A stretch of 64,000 bases of DNA from Bradyrhizobium nitroreducens (GTDB lineage Bacteria > Pseudomonadota > Alphaproteobacteria > Rhizobiales > Xanthobacteraceae). Below are positions 17,128 to 24,923 of this stretch, one piece after another (position 1 is the stretch's first letter; each line of letters opens with the position of its first letter). Below the pieces are notes generated by a model that was not told the DNA's origin, searched no databases, and saw only the letters and a program-made list of their open reading frames with translations. Made by a program: the position numbers and the translations under genes. Location of the stretch: contig NZ_LFJC01000003.1 of assembly GCF_002776695.1 (NCBI RefSeq), positions 1,194,723-1,258,722 on the forward strand, in the 5' to 3' direction.

Positions 17128-17237
17128 AAGAAGAAGCGTCGTCAGATCTGAGGGCTTTGTGGAGTGGCGAAAATGGCGCGCGAGCTTTCGCCATCCCGCG
17201 CGGGCAAAGTTCGTCAAAGGAGAAGGAAAAAATTCGA

Positions 17238-18116
17238 TCAGGCCAAAAGGTCGCGGTAACCACCCTTCATCAACTCGGTGCCCTTGGCGACCAAGCGTCG
17301 CGTGCGATCGCGCAAAAATTGACTATGACTGCGCCATTCCTCAGTGACTTTCTTCTCCCCGAAGATCGCAATTGCGATCTGTCGATACGTCTTGCCTTTC
17401 AGGCTCTCGTCGAGCGCGATGAGAGCCTGCTGGAGGCGCTCGTCGGCAGCAAAGGACGGTTTTTGAACCGCTGTAGAGTCGGCGTCGGTGAAGCGCTGCA
17501 GACGCCTCAAAAGCTCGGCCTGGGCTGTGAGATCGTCGAGATCGCGCAGCTCGTAGACGGGCGTGAACGCCGCCGTCAGCACCGCAAGGCCGTGAATTTC
17601 GAGGGGAACACGGACGCCATTGCGCTTCAGGACGACCAGCGGGACGCCGTCCACGCCGATCACCGCATGCCGCTCACCGTTGAAATCAGCGAGCCGCCGG
17701 ACGTTCCCTTCGCCCCCGTTTGGCTGCTTCGCATTCAGGTGCACGACCCGCTTCAAAGCATTGGCATGCCAGAATGCAGTTGCGTTGTGAGCGCAGAGTC
17801 CTGGATTGGCGAAGGCATAAAGCCCCCACTTCTCTGCTTGCAGAAACCGCCGCCTGAGCCGCAGCAGCTTCGTGCCATCGTTCAGGGTGATGCACGGCAA
17901 ATGCTGAGGTACGCTGCTTCGCCAGTCGGCGACATAGCCGGCGTTCCGCCGCAAGAACTCCCACGCCCAGTCACCGCCATCATAACCCGCGGTCGAGCAG
18001 CAAGCGGCGTGATCGCTGTCTTGGCCTTGCTTGGAACTCACCGAACGGTTCAATAGGCGCCCCTCCAGTCCATTGATACAACTTTGGATGGTTCTGTCCA
18101 AATGGGGCAAGAGCAC
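17238..18116 (-). CDS. FseA-like activator (DUF6499 + DUF2285)
   Basis: The protein of up to 292 residues contains the segment WAWEFLRRN (about residues 50-58), typical of the DUF6499 half. A C-terminal DUF2285 helix-turn-helix region follows (KTYRQIAIAIFGEKKVTEEW... about 245-285). In Mesorhizobium ICEs these two halves are encoded by separate frames fused by programmed frameshifting to make FseA, which activates rdfS. Here they are one continuous frame. The start is uncertain: the longest frame opens with GTG at 18116 beside a strong hairpin and without a ribosome-binding site, and the first 45 residues look unlike the family. It sits just downstream of DUF736 and upstream of the excisionase-like gene. 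Confidence 0.82.
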   Translation of the reverse strand: MLLPHLDRTIQSCINGLEGRLLNRSVSSKQGQDSDHAACCSTAGYDGGDWAWEFLRRNAGYVADWRSSVPQHLPCITLNDGTKLLRLRRRFLQAEKWGLYAFANPGLCAHNATAFWHANALKRVVHLNAKQPNGGEGNVRRLADFNGERHAVIGVDGVPLVVLKRNGVRVPLEIHGLAVLTAAFTPVYELRDLDDLTAQAELLRRLQRFTDADSTAVQKPSFAADERLQQALIALDESLKGKTYRQIAIAIFGEKKVTEEWRSHSQFLRDRTRRLVAKGTELMKGGYRDLLA

Positions 18117-18145
18117 GGCCCCCGCGAGCAGCTCTCGCGGGGGCC
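18117..18145 (-). terminator. Strong GC hairpin between DUF736 and fseA-like genes
   Basis: Perfect 12-bp arms (GGCCCCCGCGAG and its complement) enclose a 5-nt loop, 9 nt after the DUF736 stop. It would form a very stable RNA hairpin. No T-run follows on the minus strand, so it may act as an attenuator, a processing site or a factor-dependent terminator rather than a classical one. Confidence 0.5.
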
Positions 18146-18153
18146 GATTAACA

Positions 18154-18477
18154 TCAGTCTGCGGGATTCCAGATCAGTGCGAACACGCTGTCGTCGTCCT
18201 GGCCGGCGGCACGGCCGAGATTGGCGTAGAGCTTGCGCGGGCCGAACTCAGGCGCTGCCAGCGACAGGCTCACATAGTCCTTCCGGCTGTTCTCTCCGCG
18301 GCGGATCCAGCCTGCCCCGATCTCGACGCCTTGGGTGAAGACGCGGAAGTCGGGATGGGCCTCGGCGGTCTTGTCGCGGTTCGGGATGATGTCGATATCG
18401 GCCCGGATAGAGACGGTCTTGAGCTGGCCCTTGTAGCTGCCGTTGTCGTTCTTGGTGACGTATCCGATCGCGGTCAT
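18154..18477 (-). CDS. DUF736 family protein
   Basis: The 107-residue product (MTAIGYVTKNDNGSYKGQLKT..., ending SVFALIWNPAD) fits DUF736 over its whole length. DUF736 proteins are small single-domain proteins found almost only in alphaproteobacterial plasmids and ICEs. Their function is unknown; single-stranded DNA binding has been proposed from their fold-like pattern, but that is not shown here. The start at 18475-18477 has AGAGGA about 8 nt upstream. A decayed inverted copy lies 260 bp away on the other strand. Confidence 0.9.
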   Translation of the reverse strand: MTAIGYVTKNDNGSYKGQLKTVSIRADIDIIPNRDKTAEAHPDFRVFTQGVEIGAGWIRRGENSRKDYVSLSLAAPEFGPRKLYANLGRAAGQDDDSVFALIWNPAD

Positions 18478-18740
18478 GGTCTTGTCCTCTTCTGTTGTTC
18501 CCGCGAGGAGCCGATCCCCTCGCGATGGCGAGACCGTGATGGGATGCGAAACGCCTTCGAACCCGTCTTCGGGGCGCAGCGCATGCGGAGCACCTGAGCT
18601 GACGGCTTTTTTGAAAGCGAAGCGGCCGCGAGGAGCCGGACCTTTCGTCCGGCGGGGAAAAAAGCTGGCGGGGAAGGTTTTGACAGGCGGAGCGCTTCCC
18701 ATAGGTCTCTTCGCCACGCATGAGGGGATCGGCCCCGCCG

Positions 18741-19068
18741 ACAACAGAAGAGGACAAGCCCCGCCCGATCGGGCGGCACAGGATGATCCCCAGCCACAAT
18801 GGGAAGACGTGACGGTCTTGCTGCCGGTCCACATCTCCACCATCCGAACCCGCGGCAGGAGCCGCCGAGACCCATCCCGATTTCCGCGTCTTCACCCAAG
18901 GCGCTGAGATCGGTCGGGCTGGATCCGCCGCGGAGAGGACAGCCGCAAGGACTATGTGAGCCTTTCGCTGGCAGCGGGCTGACTTGGCGCTGAGGCAGGC
19001 TCTCTCTCCCCGTCTCGGCGGGGCCTCCAGCCAGAACGATGACAGCGTATTTGCACTGATCTGTGATG
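18741..19068 (+). pseudogene. Decayed inverted copy of the DUF736 gene
   Basis: On the plus strand the translation from 18867 reads THPDFRVFTQGAEIG, matching residues 41-55 of the intact DUF736 protein. After one missing base the match continues as GWIRRGEDSRKDYVSLSLAAG and stops. A third piece, QNDDSVFALI, appears near 19030-19060 in another frame. The 18 bp ACAACAGAAGAGGACAAG at 18741-18758 also occurs inverted at 18481-18498, directly upstream of the intact gene. The duplication therefore included the leader. The ATG is lost. Confidence 0.82.
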
Positions 19069-19281
19069 CCGGCGGACTAACGCTCATCGGCACATCGGAG
19101 CTGCTCGCGGGGACCGGGCCGCCCCTCATTGCTGCTTGATGGCGAAGAGAGGCGCGACTCGAAGGCGCAACACGCCTGGCTACGTGCCGTGATGTCAATC
19201 TCGCATGTTCGATGTTACGATCATTTTGTGCATGCCGATTCCCGGTCTGCACCTTTAGCTTCATGCATTGACGGAGGGCAC

Positions 19282-19371
19282 ATGGCCAAGAAAGCGAAGA
19301 AGGCGAAGAAGACCGCGCCGAAGAAGGCGAAGAAGACCACCGCGAAAAAAACCGCGAAGAAAAAGAAGTAG
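19282..19371 (+). CDS. 29-residue Lys/Ala-rich histone-H1-like peptide
   Basis: The peptide MAKKAKKAKKT... ending in KKTAKKKK is composed almost entirely of Lys, Ala, Thr and Pro. The start at 19282 is preferred over longer in-frame options because GGAGGG lies 5 nt upstream. Such peptides resemble the C-terminal tails of histone H1-like bacterial proteins and probably bind nucleic acid without sequence preference. It is a lone plus-strand gene between DUF736 remnants and ParB; a strong terminator lies 113 nt downstream. Confidence 0.75.
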   Translation: MAKKAKKAKKTAPKKAKKTTAKKTAKKKK

Positions 19372-19484
19372 GTCTTCACCTACCCCGCTTTCAGTCCCAA
19401 GGAGCGCGGGGCCAACGCAGCGTTGAGCTTGATGTGAGGTCGACTAGGCGCCCTGGCCGAGAGTGGTTTGAACCACCTAACAAG

Positions 19485-19535
19485 GCCGGATCGTTGAGCG
19501 CGGTATCGCGTGGAACGGTCCGGCTTTTGTTTTTG
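19485..19535 (+). terminator. Intrinsic terminator
   Basis: Arms GCCGGATCGTT (19485-19495) and AACGGTCCGGC (19514-19524) pair with a single G-T wobble and are followed at once by TTTTGTTTTT (19525-19534). This is a classical rho-independent terminator on the plus strand, most likely ending the transcript of the Lys-rich peptide gene. Confidence 0.8.
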
Positions 19536-19898
19536 GATTGCCCCTTCTAAGGGCGGCGCGCCATTGTCACCTACCGGCGATCAGTTGAATCCGTTGATCA
19601 GTGTCGGCACGATCTTCGAAAGCAGGATGGCGTTGGAGGTCAGTGCCGAAGCGCAAACGACGACCTGCGCGATACAGATCCGGCTGAGCCTTACCGCTTG
19701 CGGCTCGGGAAACAGCTTGAACGGGTTCATCATCGCGAACTCCATGATGCGTGCACTGCCCTCAATTTGATCGAGCTATAGGATGAGTCGTCCCGTTCTC
19801 GATTCCCGGAATTTGCTGTTCACCGGATTGACTCAGATGCGACTCGGACGCCGCAAAATTCGGGCGCGGGAGGGCGTTCCGCGCCCGAATCGTCAGGC
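19536..19898. other. Gene-free stretch downstream of parB
   Basis: A short plus-strand frame of 86 codons covers part of this stretch but has no ribosome-binding site and no recognisable features. No repeats or RNA genes are seen. It probably just separates the convergent Lys-rich peptide gene and parB. Confidence 0.4.
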
Positions 19899-21635
19899 CT
19901 AAATTGAGGTAAACAGAGCGTTAATATTCTCCGACACCCGGGCGATTTCGAGGGTCTTGTTCGGATCGTAATGGCCGATCGGGAAGGTCATGTAGCGTGG
20001 CACGAAGCCCTCCGCGCGCTCCCTTCCCTCGCCGTTCAGGCAGTCGTGGATGATCTTTTTCTGCACCTTGCCGGGCTCGGACACGTTGGCGTCCGCGACA
20101 GCCTTGCCTGCGATCTCGGACAGCAATGCATTGATCGCAGTCCGATCCTTGAGGAGGTCGAGGAAGACGTCGTCCAGCTTCCACCACCGCGTCACGTCCG
20201 GCTTGATCGCGAGCCCTGCGGCCTCGTTGAGGATCGAGCCGGCCGCCAAGGTCTCGGCCATGACAAGGGTCATGATCCGCAGCACGGCCTCGTCGGGCAG
20301 CGCCAGCAATCTGGCAAACAGGCTGACTGCCGTAAACCCATCGCCGTTGCCGCGCGTGACGGTCCCGTAATAGCTCTTCGCGACCTGCAAGAGCTCAAGC
20401 ACGGCATCCCGCTCGGAATTGAGGGCCGATTGGGCGGGGCTTGTTGCTACGCTTTGTCTGGTCGTCTCCTTGTCCGCTCGCTGCGGGTCAGGCTTGACGC
20501 TCCAGAGCTGTGAACTTCCGATCATGTGGGCGACGGCCAGGCGCAGGGCAATGTCGGGGTGAGCCAGCAGCTCCGCACGGACGAGCGCATGCCGGTGCAG
20601 GGCAAGATAGTTCTCGGCGGCCTTGGTGAGTTCGGGTCGTGCAGCTTGCGGCGCGCCGTCGGTCTCCCCTGCCTTGGCCGCGCTGTAAGTCTCCCCGTAA
20701 GGTCGATAGCCTTCGTGAACCTCCACCTCGCCATTGTTGCGGACCTCGATGAAGGCTTCGCCGCCGTCCTCCAACGGGACCTCGTCATATTGCCATGACG
20801 GAAAGCGCGTGCCCTTGTCGAGCACGGTGACCTTCCAGCCTTTGGCCACGCGGTCGTCTCTCAAGCCGGCAATGGCAGCGTTCTGCAACGTCCAGAAACC
20901 TGCGCTATCTGCAAAATAGCTGGCGTCGCCGAAAAGATCGGTGACGATCTCGCCCTTGTAGGCTTCGAGCGGAAACAGCGCAGCGGTGGTCGCGATCTGC
21001 TCGCTCCCGAACAGCCATTGCTTCAACTGGTGGCCCCTTGGGGCTCCATCAACATCGCCATCCGGACCATTTTCCGCTTCAAACGCCGCGACCCAGTCCT
21101 TTTGCTGGCTGCGTGTGGCGCTGGCGAGCAGTTGCAGTTCCTCCGGCTCGATATCACCGCTCCGGTAGGCCTCCTTGATGGCGCCGTTCAGATTTGCGAG
21201 CGCAAGGCGCTGTATGATGTAGCGTTCGGTCTGCCCGAACGTTTGGGCAATGTCCGCGACGCTCTTTCCCTGCTTCAACAGCTTGGCGAACGCTTCATAT
21301 TCCTGAAGTTCGTCCATGGGGGCGCGTGCGACGTTCTCGATCAGGGAGGCTTCCAGAGCATCGGCATCGCTTCCCGGGTCCGTAACCGCGCATGGCAGCA
21401 GGACATCTTCGGTTGGCAATCCCTGCTCCTCCGCGACCTTGCTTGCGGCAAAGTAGCGACGTCGGCCGGCAACGATCTCGAATGCATCGCCCTGGGGGCG
21501 GACCAGCAAAGGCTGAAGCACGCCACGCGCGCGGACCGATGGCAGGATGTCGGAGATATCGGGGGCCTTCCGGCCGTGCCTGACGTTGACATTTGCGATT
21601 CTGAGATTGCAAAGAGCGATGTTGCGCAGTTCCAT
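19899..21635 (-). CDS. parB: ParB/RepB/Spo0J-family partition protein
   Basis: The start at 21633-21635 is chosen because AAGGA lies about 8 nt upstream, giving 578 residues. The N-terminal ParB/Srx domain holds the segment VAGRRRYFAASKVAEEQG (near residues 57-74), and the arginine-rich box is followed by LIENVARAPMDELQEYEAF and an HTH region (SVADIAQTFGQTERYIIQRL). This is a centromere-binding CTPase-type ParB. The long C-terminal extension is typical of ParB proteins carried on plasmids and ICEs. No parA lies next to it in the window. It may stabilise an excised element. Confidence 0.9.
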   Translation of the reverse strand: MELRNIALCNLRIANVNVRHGRKAPDISDILPSVRARGVLQPLLVRPQGDAFEIVAGRRRYFAASKVAEEQGLPTEDVLLPCAVTDPGSDADALEASLIENVARAPMDELQEYEAFAKLLKQGKSVADIAQTFGQTERYIIQRLALANLNGAIKEAYRSGDIEPEELQLLASATRSQQKDWVAAFEAENGPDGDVDGAPRGHQLKQWLFGSEQIATTAALFPLEAYKGEIVTDLFGDASYFADSAGFWTLQNAAIAGLRDDRVAKGWKVTVLDKGTRFPSWQYDEVPLEDGGEAFIEVRNNGEVEVHEGYRPYGETYSAAKAGETDGAPQAARPELTKAAENYLALHRHALVRAELLAHPDIALRLAVAHMIGSSQLWSVKPDPQRADKETTRQSVATSPAQSALNSERDAVLELLQVAKSYYGTVTRGNGDGFTAVSLFARLLALPDEAVLRIMTLVMAETLAAGSILNEAAGLAIKPDVTRWWKLDDVFLDLLKDRTAINALLSEIAGKAVADANVSEPGKVQKKIIHDCLNGEGRERAEGFVPRYMTFPIGHYDPNKTLEIARVSENINALFTSI

Positions 21636-21752
21636 GTCTATAGTCCTTCTTGAGTGTGGGCTCGTCAATTGCGGACGGCCTCGTCGAAGAGCCCGACGTT
21701 CGAGAGGCCGTTCACGGGGCGAGCGAAGGCGGGCGCCACCTTCGACCTCTTG

Positions 21753-22721
21753 CTACCGACCAATTTCGGGCTGTCTCGCAGTTGCGTAGGGCTCGCCGGC
21801 TTCTGCGAAGGCAAGCAGAAAGTCGGCAGCCTTGGAGGCCTTGCTGGCGGCGCGGAAGATTGCGCGGCTATCTTCCCGAAGGACCTTGAGCCATGAGCCG
21901 AGATAATCGGCATGGCGGACAGTGGGCTCGATCGCCAGAGCGGCGCAGACGAAGGCTGCGGTCAATTCGGCGATCAGTTCCTCGTTGGCGTAGAGCTTTG
22001 AGCCGAATGAGCCTGGTTGATCTCTGTTCAACCGCGAGGAGTGGCCGGTCCAATGCCCAAGCTCGTGAAACAGCGTTCGGTAATAGTTGATCTGCTCGTA
22101 GAAGGCGGGCTGTGGCGGAACGTGGACGGCGTCCTCCGATGGCGAGTAGAAGGCCTTTGCGCCACCGATGCGAATATTGGCGCGCGTTGCAACAGTGAGC
22201 GCTTCGGCCTGCGGCACGATCTCGCGCCCAGGCAAGGCCGGCGCTTCGACGAGGCAGTAATCCGGCAGGTTGTCGCACTGATCGACATTGAAGACGGTGT
22301 AGCGCCGCAGGAATGGAATGGCCGCCCCGTCCGCTTCCTGTCCGCCTTGAGGAGAGCGCCCCGCCTCCCCCTGCTCGCGTTTCGGAATGAAGCGATCGGC
22401 ATAGCAGACGGTGACGCCGTGCTCTCCCTTGCGCACTGACCCGCCGAGGCTTGCGGCTTGGCGAAAGGTGAGCCAGCGCGACGAGGCGAAGCTGCACTCG
22501 AACAGCCGTCCCCACAGGATCAGGACGTTGATCCCCGAATAGGTTTTGCCCGTGGCTGCATTTCTGGGCAGGGCGAAAGCCTGACTGCCGCCACCAGTGC
22601 CCCAAGGCCGGGCCCACGGGAAGATGCCCGCCTCCAGATCCGCAACGACGCGGGCGGTGATTTCTTCATAGAGACTTGCCTTCGGCTTGGCGGCTCGATG
22701 GTGTGTTGAACTGTCGGACAT
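21753..22721 (-). CDS. ardC: ArdC-like antirestriction protein (ssDNA-binding + zincin-like)
   Basis: The start at 22719-22721 is preferred because GGAG lies about 7 nt upstream and residues from MSDSSTHH onward match ArdC-type N-termini; the open frame extends 51 codons further. The 322-residue protein has an N-terminal ssDNA-binding domain (KASLYEEITARVVADLEAG...) and a C-terminal zincin-like domain with LFHELGHWTGHS near residues 215-226, i.e. an HExxH metal site. ArdC proteins protect incoming single-stranded DNA from host nucleases in the recipient. Its place upstream of parB is usual for such elements. Confidence 0.88.
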   Translation of the reverse strand: MSDSSTHHRAAKPKASLYEEITARVVADLEAGIFPWARPWGTGGGSQAFALPRNAATGKTYSGINVLILWGRLFECSFASSRWLTFRQAASLGGSVRKGEHGVTVCYADRFIPKREQGEAGRSPQGGQEADGAAIPFLRRYTVFNVDQCDNLPDYCLVEAPALPGREIVPQAEALTVATRANIRIGGAKAFYSPSEDAVHVPPQPAFYEQINYYRTLFHELGHWTGHSSRLNRDQPGSFGSKLYANEELIAELTAAFVCAALAIEPTVRHADYLGSWLKVLREDSRAIFRAASKASKAADFLLAFAEAGEPYATARQPEIGR

Positions 22722-23341
22722 GACGATCTCCGCTCGCTCCTCTTCCGCGCCCTGCCCCCGAAAGGCGGGGTGGGCGGCGAAGAGCGACCGGAAAGCCCCG
22801 AACGCGAGAGGCGGACCGCACCGGAACGGCCGGAGCGTTAGCGGAGGACCGCGCCAAGCACACGAGCGACTCAAGAGAGCCCCGGCGAGGTGCGGTTGCG
22901 GACCGCCGGTTCGGGGCTATGCGGGAGCGCCGCCCACCCCGCCTTCCGGGGGCTCATCAAAAGCGCCGGCCGCCTGCGGCCGGCTCCTCAAAGCATCGTC
23001 TCAAACGATCTCCGGGACATCATCGAGACACTCGTGCGCGATCAACGACGTACACGACACGTGGACGCCAGGATCCGTGCGCGGCGTGTTTGCGCCAGGG
23101 ATCGAAGCCGCGAGGCCGAGACCGCAAAGCGGGCTCGGTTCACGAGAGCCCGGCCCGCAAGCGGCAGCTTGCGGGAGGCGCCATTTGGCAAGCATCCCAA
23201 ATCCTCGGTCTGACCGCTTGATCCTCCAGAGACGCGTGCCATTCGAGGAGTGCTTGGCGGATGATCGTGGAGAGGACTTCCAAGCATGGAATGAGATCTC
23301 GGCGACCGACGAGTAAAGACACCGAATTTCGCTGCTGCATC
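22722..23341. other. Gene-free region with long inverted repeats upstream of ardC
   Basis: No supportable gene lies in these 620 bases. The region carries an extended inverted repeat (22755-22779 against 22928-22952), a 20-bp hairpin GCCGGCCGC-CT-GCGGCCGGC at 22965-22984, and a hairpin CCCGCAAGC-GGCA-GCTTGCGGG at 23154-23175. The last follows the pseudo-hydrolase stop in minus orientation and may end the luxI transcript. The region could also hold a replication or leading-strand promoter element, but nothing proves it. Confidence 0.45.
22755..22952. repeat. Large inverted repeat upstream of ardC
   Basis: A 25-bp arm at 22755-22779 (CCCCCGAAAGGCGGGG then TGGGCGGCG) matches the reverse complement of 22928-22952 with one mismatch. 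Similarity continues inwards: AGCCCCGAAC at 22794-22803 recurs in inverted form near 22912-22921. The loop is about 110-150 bp. The pattern looks like an inverted duplication of the ardC leader, like that of DUF736. It may also fold as a single-strand promoter when transferred as ssDNA. Confidence 0.6.
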
Positions 23342-23869
23342 CTATTTCAGAAATTTCCGGATTTCCTCGATCAGGCCGCTATCGCCGAGGCAAATAGCCC
23401 ACTCGAGCAAAGTCTGGCGAACAGTCGTCACAAGCATGCCATGGGCCACCAGACGGTCGAACATCGGCTTCCGTTCCGCTTCGCGCCTCGCGGCCGACAG
23501 ATCTGACAGGAGGCGTATATCGTAGCCCCGAGCGGCGCCCTCCAGAGCTGCAATAAGCACATCCTCCTCGAGCCAGGCGCCCGCGAGATACAGATAGCGT
23601 AGGTCGTCTCGCGTCATCCGTTCGACGAACCGCTCGTCCTTCCACAGAGGGAATCCATCAAGCGGGACCATTTGAAGGACCTGCGGCGTACCCGTGGCCG
23701 ATGTTTGCAGCTTGCAATCGCCAACGACTAGCGGGGTGACGCCCAATAGTCGACATCCCGCCTCCAGAAGCAACAAATTCACCCTAAAGGCATCTTCCTC
23801 CCGAGCGCCGGCGCTCGCCCAATCAGGATTCAAGATGGCGACGACGCTCTGCCTTGGATCTGCCAGCAT
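23342..23869 (-). CDS. YcaC/isochorismatase-fold protein lacking catalytic residues
   Basis: The 175-residue protein follows the isochorismatase-like hydrolase pattern. It has FRVNLLLLEAGCRLLGVTPLVV and then LRYLYLAGAWLEEDVLIAALEGAARGYDIRLLSD, equivalent to the GVxTDVCVxxxALxAxxxGY segment. The position of the nucleophilic Cys holds a non-Cys residue (EEDVL), and the N-terminal catalytic Asp motif (DxQ) is replaced by LNPDW. It may therefore be a pseudoenzyme. GGAGGG lies 7 nt upstream of the ATG. It starts 44 nt after the luxI stop on the same strand, so the two are probably co-transcribed. Confidence 0.7.
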   Translation of the reverse strand: MLADPRQSVVAILNPDWASAGAREEDAFRVNLLLLEAGCRLLGVTPLVVGDCKLQTSATGTPQVLQMVPLDGFPLWKDERFVERMTRDDLRYLYLAGAWLEEDVLIAALEGAARGYDIRLLSDLSAARREAERKPMFDRLVAHGMLVTTVRQTLLEWAICLGDSGLIEEIRKFLK

Positions 23870-23913
23870 GTATCACCCTCCGGCCGTATCCGGAAAGCTC
23901 CGACCGCAAAACG

Positions 23914-24552
23914 TCACGCTGCGGCAGGAATAGAGGTGACCGGAATCAAAACCTGCCCAGGAACGCCGGCGGCTTGGTAGAGCGCGTGAAGGGCCGCGTC
24001 GGAGGCATGAAGATATCCTGCGAGAGCTTTGGTTTGTCCGACACGGCATGGCGCGCCTAGCCGCTCGAGGGGCCATCCCGCCCGGCGCAGGATCCTCTCC
24101 ATTCGAACGTCTGTCACTGTCACGATGCTGTCTGCATTTTGCGCTCTAAGATATTCGATCATGGCTGCAAACAACATGATGGTTGCGCGATTGATGCCAT
24201 TTCCCGCCAATTGGGAGGCTCGCTTTGTATCCACACAGAAGCGCGAGCTTTCGAGGACCTTGTCACTTCGCGGCACTGGACCATCGCCAAGCAAGAACGG
24301 AAACGTGTCTGCGAGCATCGTTGGTCCGAGCGTCGGCAACAGCCTCACACTGCCCACCACAGCGCCATCGTCAGCCAGCAACAGAAGATAGGTAGGTGCG
24401 AGCGCATCGAAGAGATCTACTTCCATGTCGCCGGAAACCGCGACCGACCAATCAAGCCGATCCTTGAAGATATGCCTGCGCAGCCGATACATGTCGGCAA
24501 GCAGATCGACATGCTGTCCGAATGCGTGATGGTTCAAAGCGGTTGCAAGCAC
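23914..24552 (-). CDS. LuxI-family acyl-homoserine lactone synthase
   Basis: The GTG start at 24550-24552 has GGAGG about 6 nt upstream. The 212-residue protein keeps the invariant residues of the family: Arg25, Phe29 and Trp35 in MYRLRRHIFKDRLDW, Asp46 and Asp49 in EVDLFD, Arg70 in GSVRLLPT, and Glu101 and Arg104 in LESSRF. It should make an N-acyl-homoserine lactone; the acyl chain cannot be predicted. A near-consensus lux box lies 58 nt upstream, giving positive feedback through the LuxR protein encoded further upstream. In related ICEs this circuit controls excision and conjugation. Confidence 0.93.
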   Translation of the reverse strand: MLATALNHHAFGQHVDLLADMYRLRRHIFKDRLDWSVAVSGDMEVDLFDALAPTYLLLLADDGAVVGSVRLLPTLGPTMLADTFPFLLGDGPVPRSDKVLESSRFCVDTKRASQLAGNGINRATIMLFAAMIEYLRAQNADSIVTVTDVRMERILRRAGWPLERLGAPCRVGQTKALAGYLHASDAALHALYQAAGVPGQVLIPVTSIPAAA

Positions 24553-24923
24553 GGTGACCTCCGGTTGAATCGACGAGAGATCACCACAGCAGAATTGGGG
24601 ATTTGCAGCGCCTGTGCTTTTTAACAGGTCCGCACGATAGACCCGAAATTAGAAGCAGTTTAATCTAGTTACATCTTGGTGCGGAGCCAGCCAATGCGAA
24701 CTGTCTTTGTGTACCCTCAGCCGAACGCCACGGCTGATTCGCCCGCGGCCCACAGCGCAAAGGCGCCTTCCCTAGAGCCGCTTCAAATCTGATCTGCAAG
24801 TCTCTGGAGGTGCCAGCTGGAGGGCTCGCTCGCACGCATCTGCGCAGCCTGTTCCAGGTCCTGGCCGTATGAGGCAGTTGGCCACCCAGCCTCTTAAGCA
24901 TCGCCGCACGCAGATGCATCGAT
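24553..24923. other. luxR-luxI intergenic region
   Basis: Apart from the lux box at 24610-24629, this stretch between the luxR stop and the luxI start shows no gene. A minus-strand frame of 106 codons covers part of it but has no support. The length (371 bp) leaves room for a luxI promoter independent of luxR. Confidence 0.5.
24610..24629 (-). promoter_or_regulatory. lux box upstream of luxI
   Basis: Read on the minus strand it is ACCTGT-TAAAAAGC-ACAGGC, matching the lux/tra-box pattern ACCTGTN8ACAGGT at 11 of the 12 arm positions. The box lies 58-77 nt upstream of the luxI start, consistent with a site overlapping the -35 element. No second copy of similar quality was noticed upstream of the fseA-like, traG or relaxase genes. 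Confidence 0.88.

Noticed and set aside
18154..18843. Long 229-codon version of the DUF736 frame
   Set aside because: The family match begins at 18477, where a ribosome-binding site lies; the upstream extension is composed of leader and inverted-duplicate sequence.
19129..19371. 80-codon version of the Lys-rich peptide
   Set aside because: The strong GGAGGG site lies before the internal ATG at 19282; the extension has no support.
19463..19476. GTGGTT/AACCAC hairpin as an attachment site
   Set aside because: It is a short hairpin beside a terminator with no tRNA, integrase or second copy in the window.
22965..22984. 20-bp GC palindrome as a replication origin or recombination site
   Set aside because: It is an isolated short hairpin without iterons, AT-rich region or DnaA boxes nearby.
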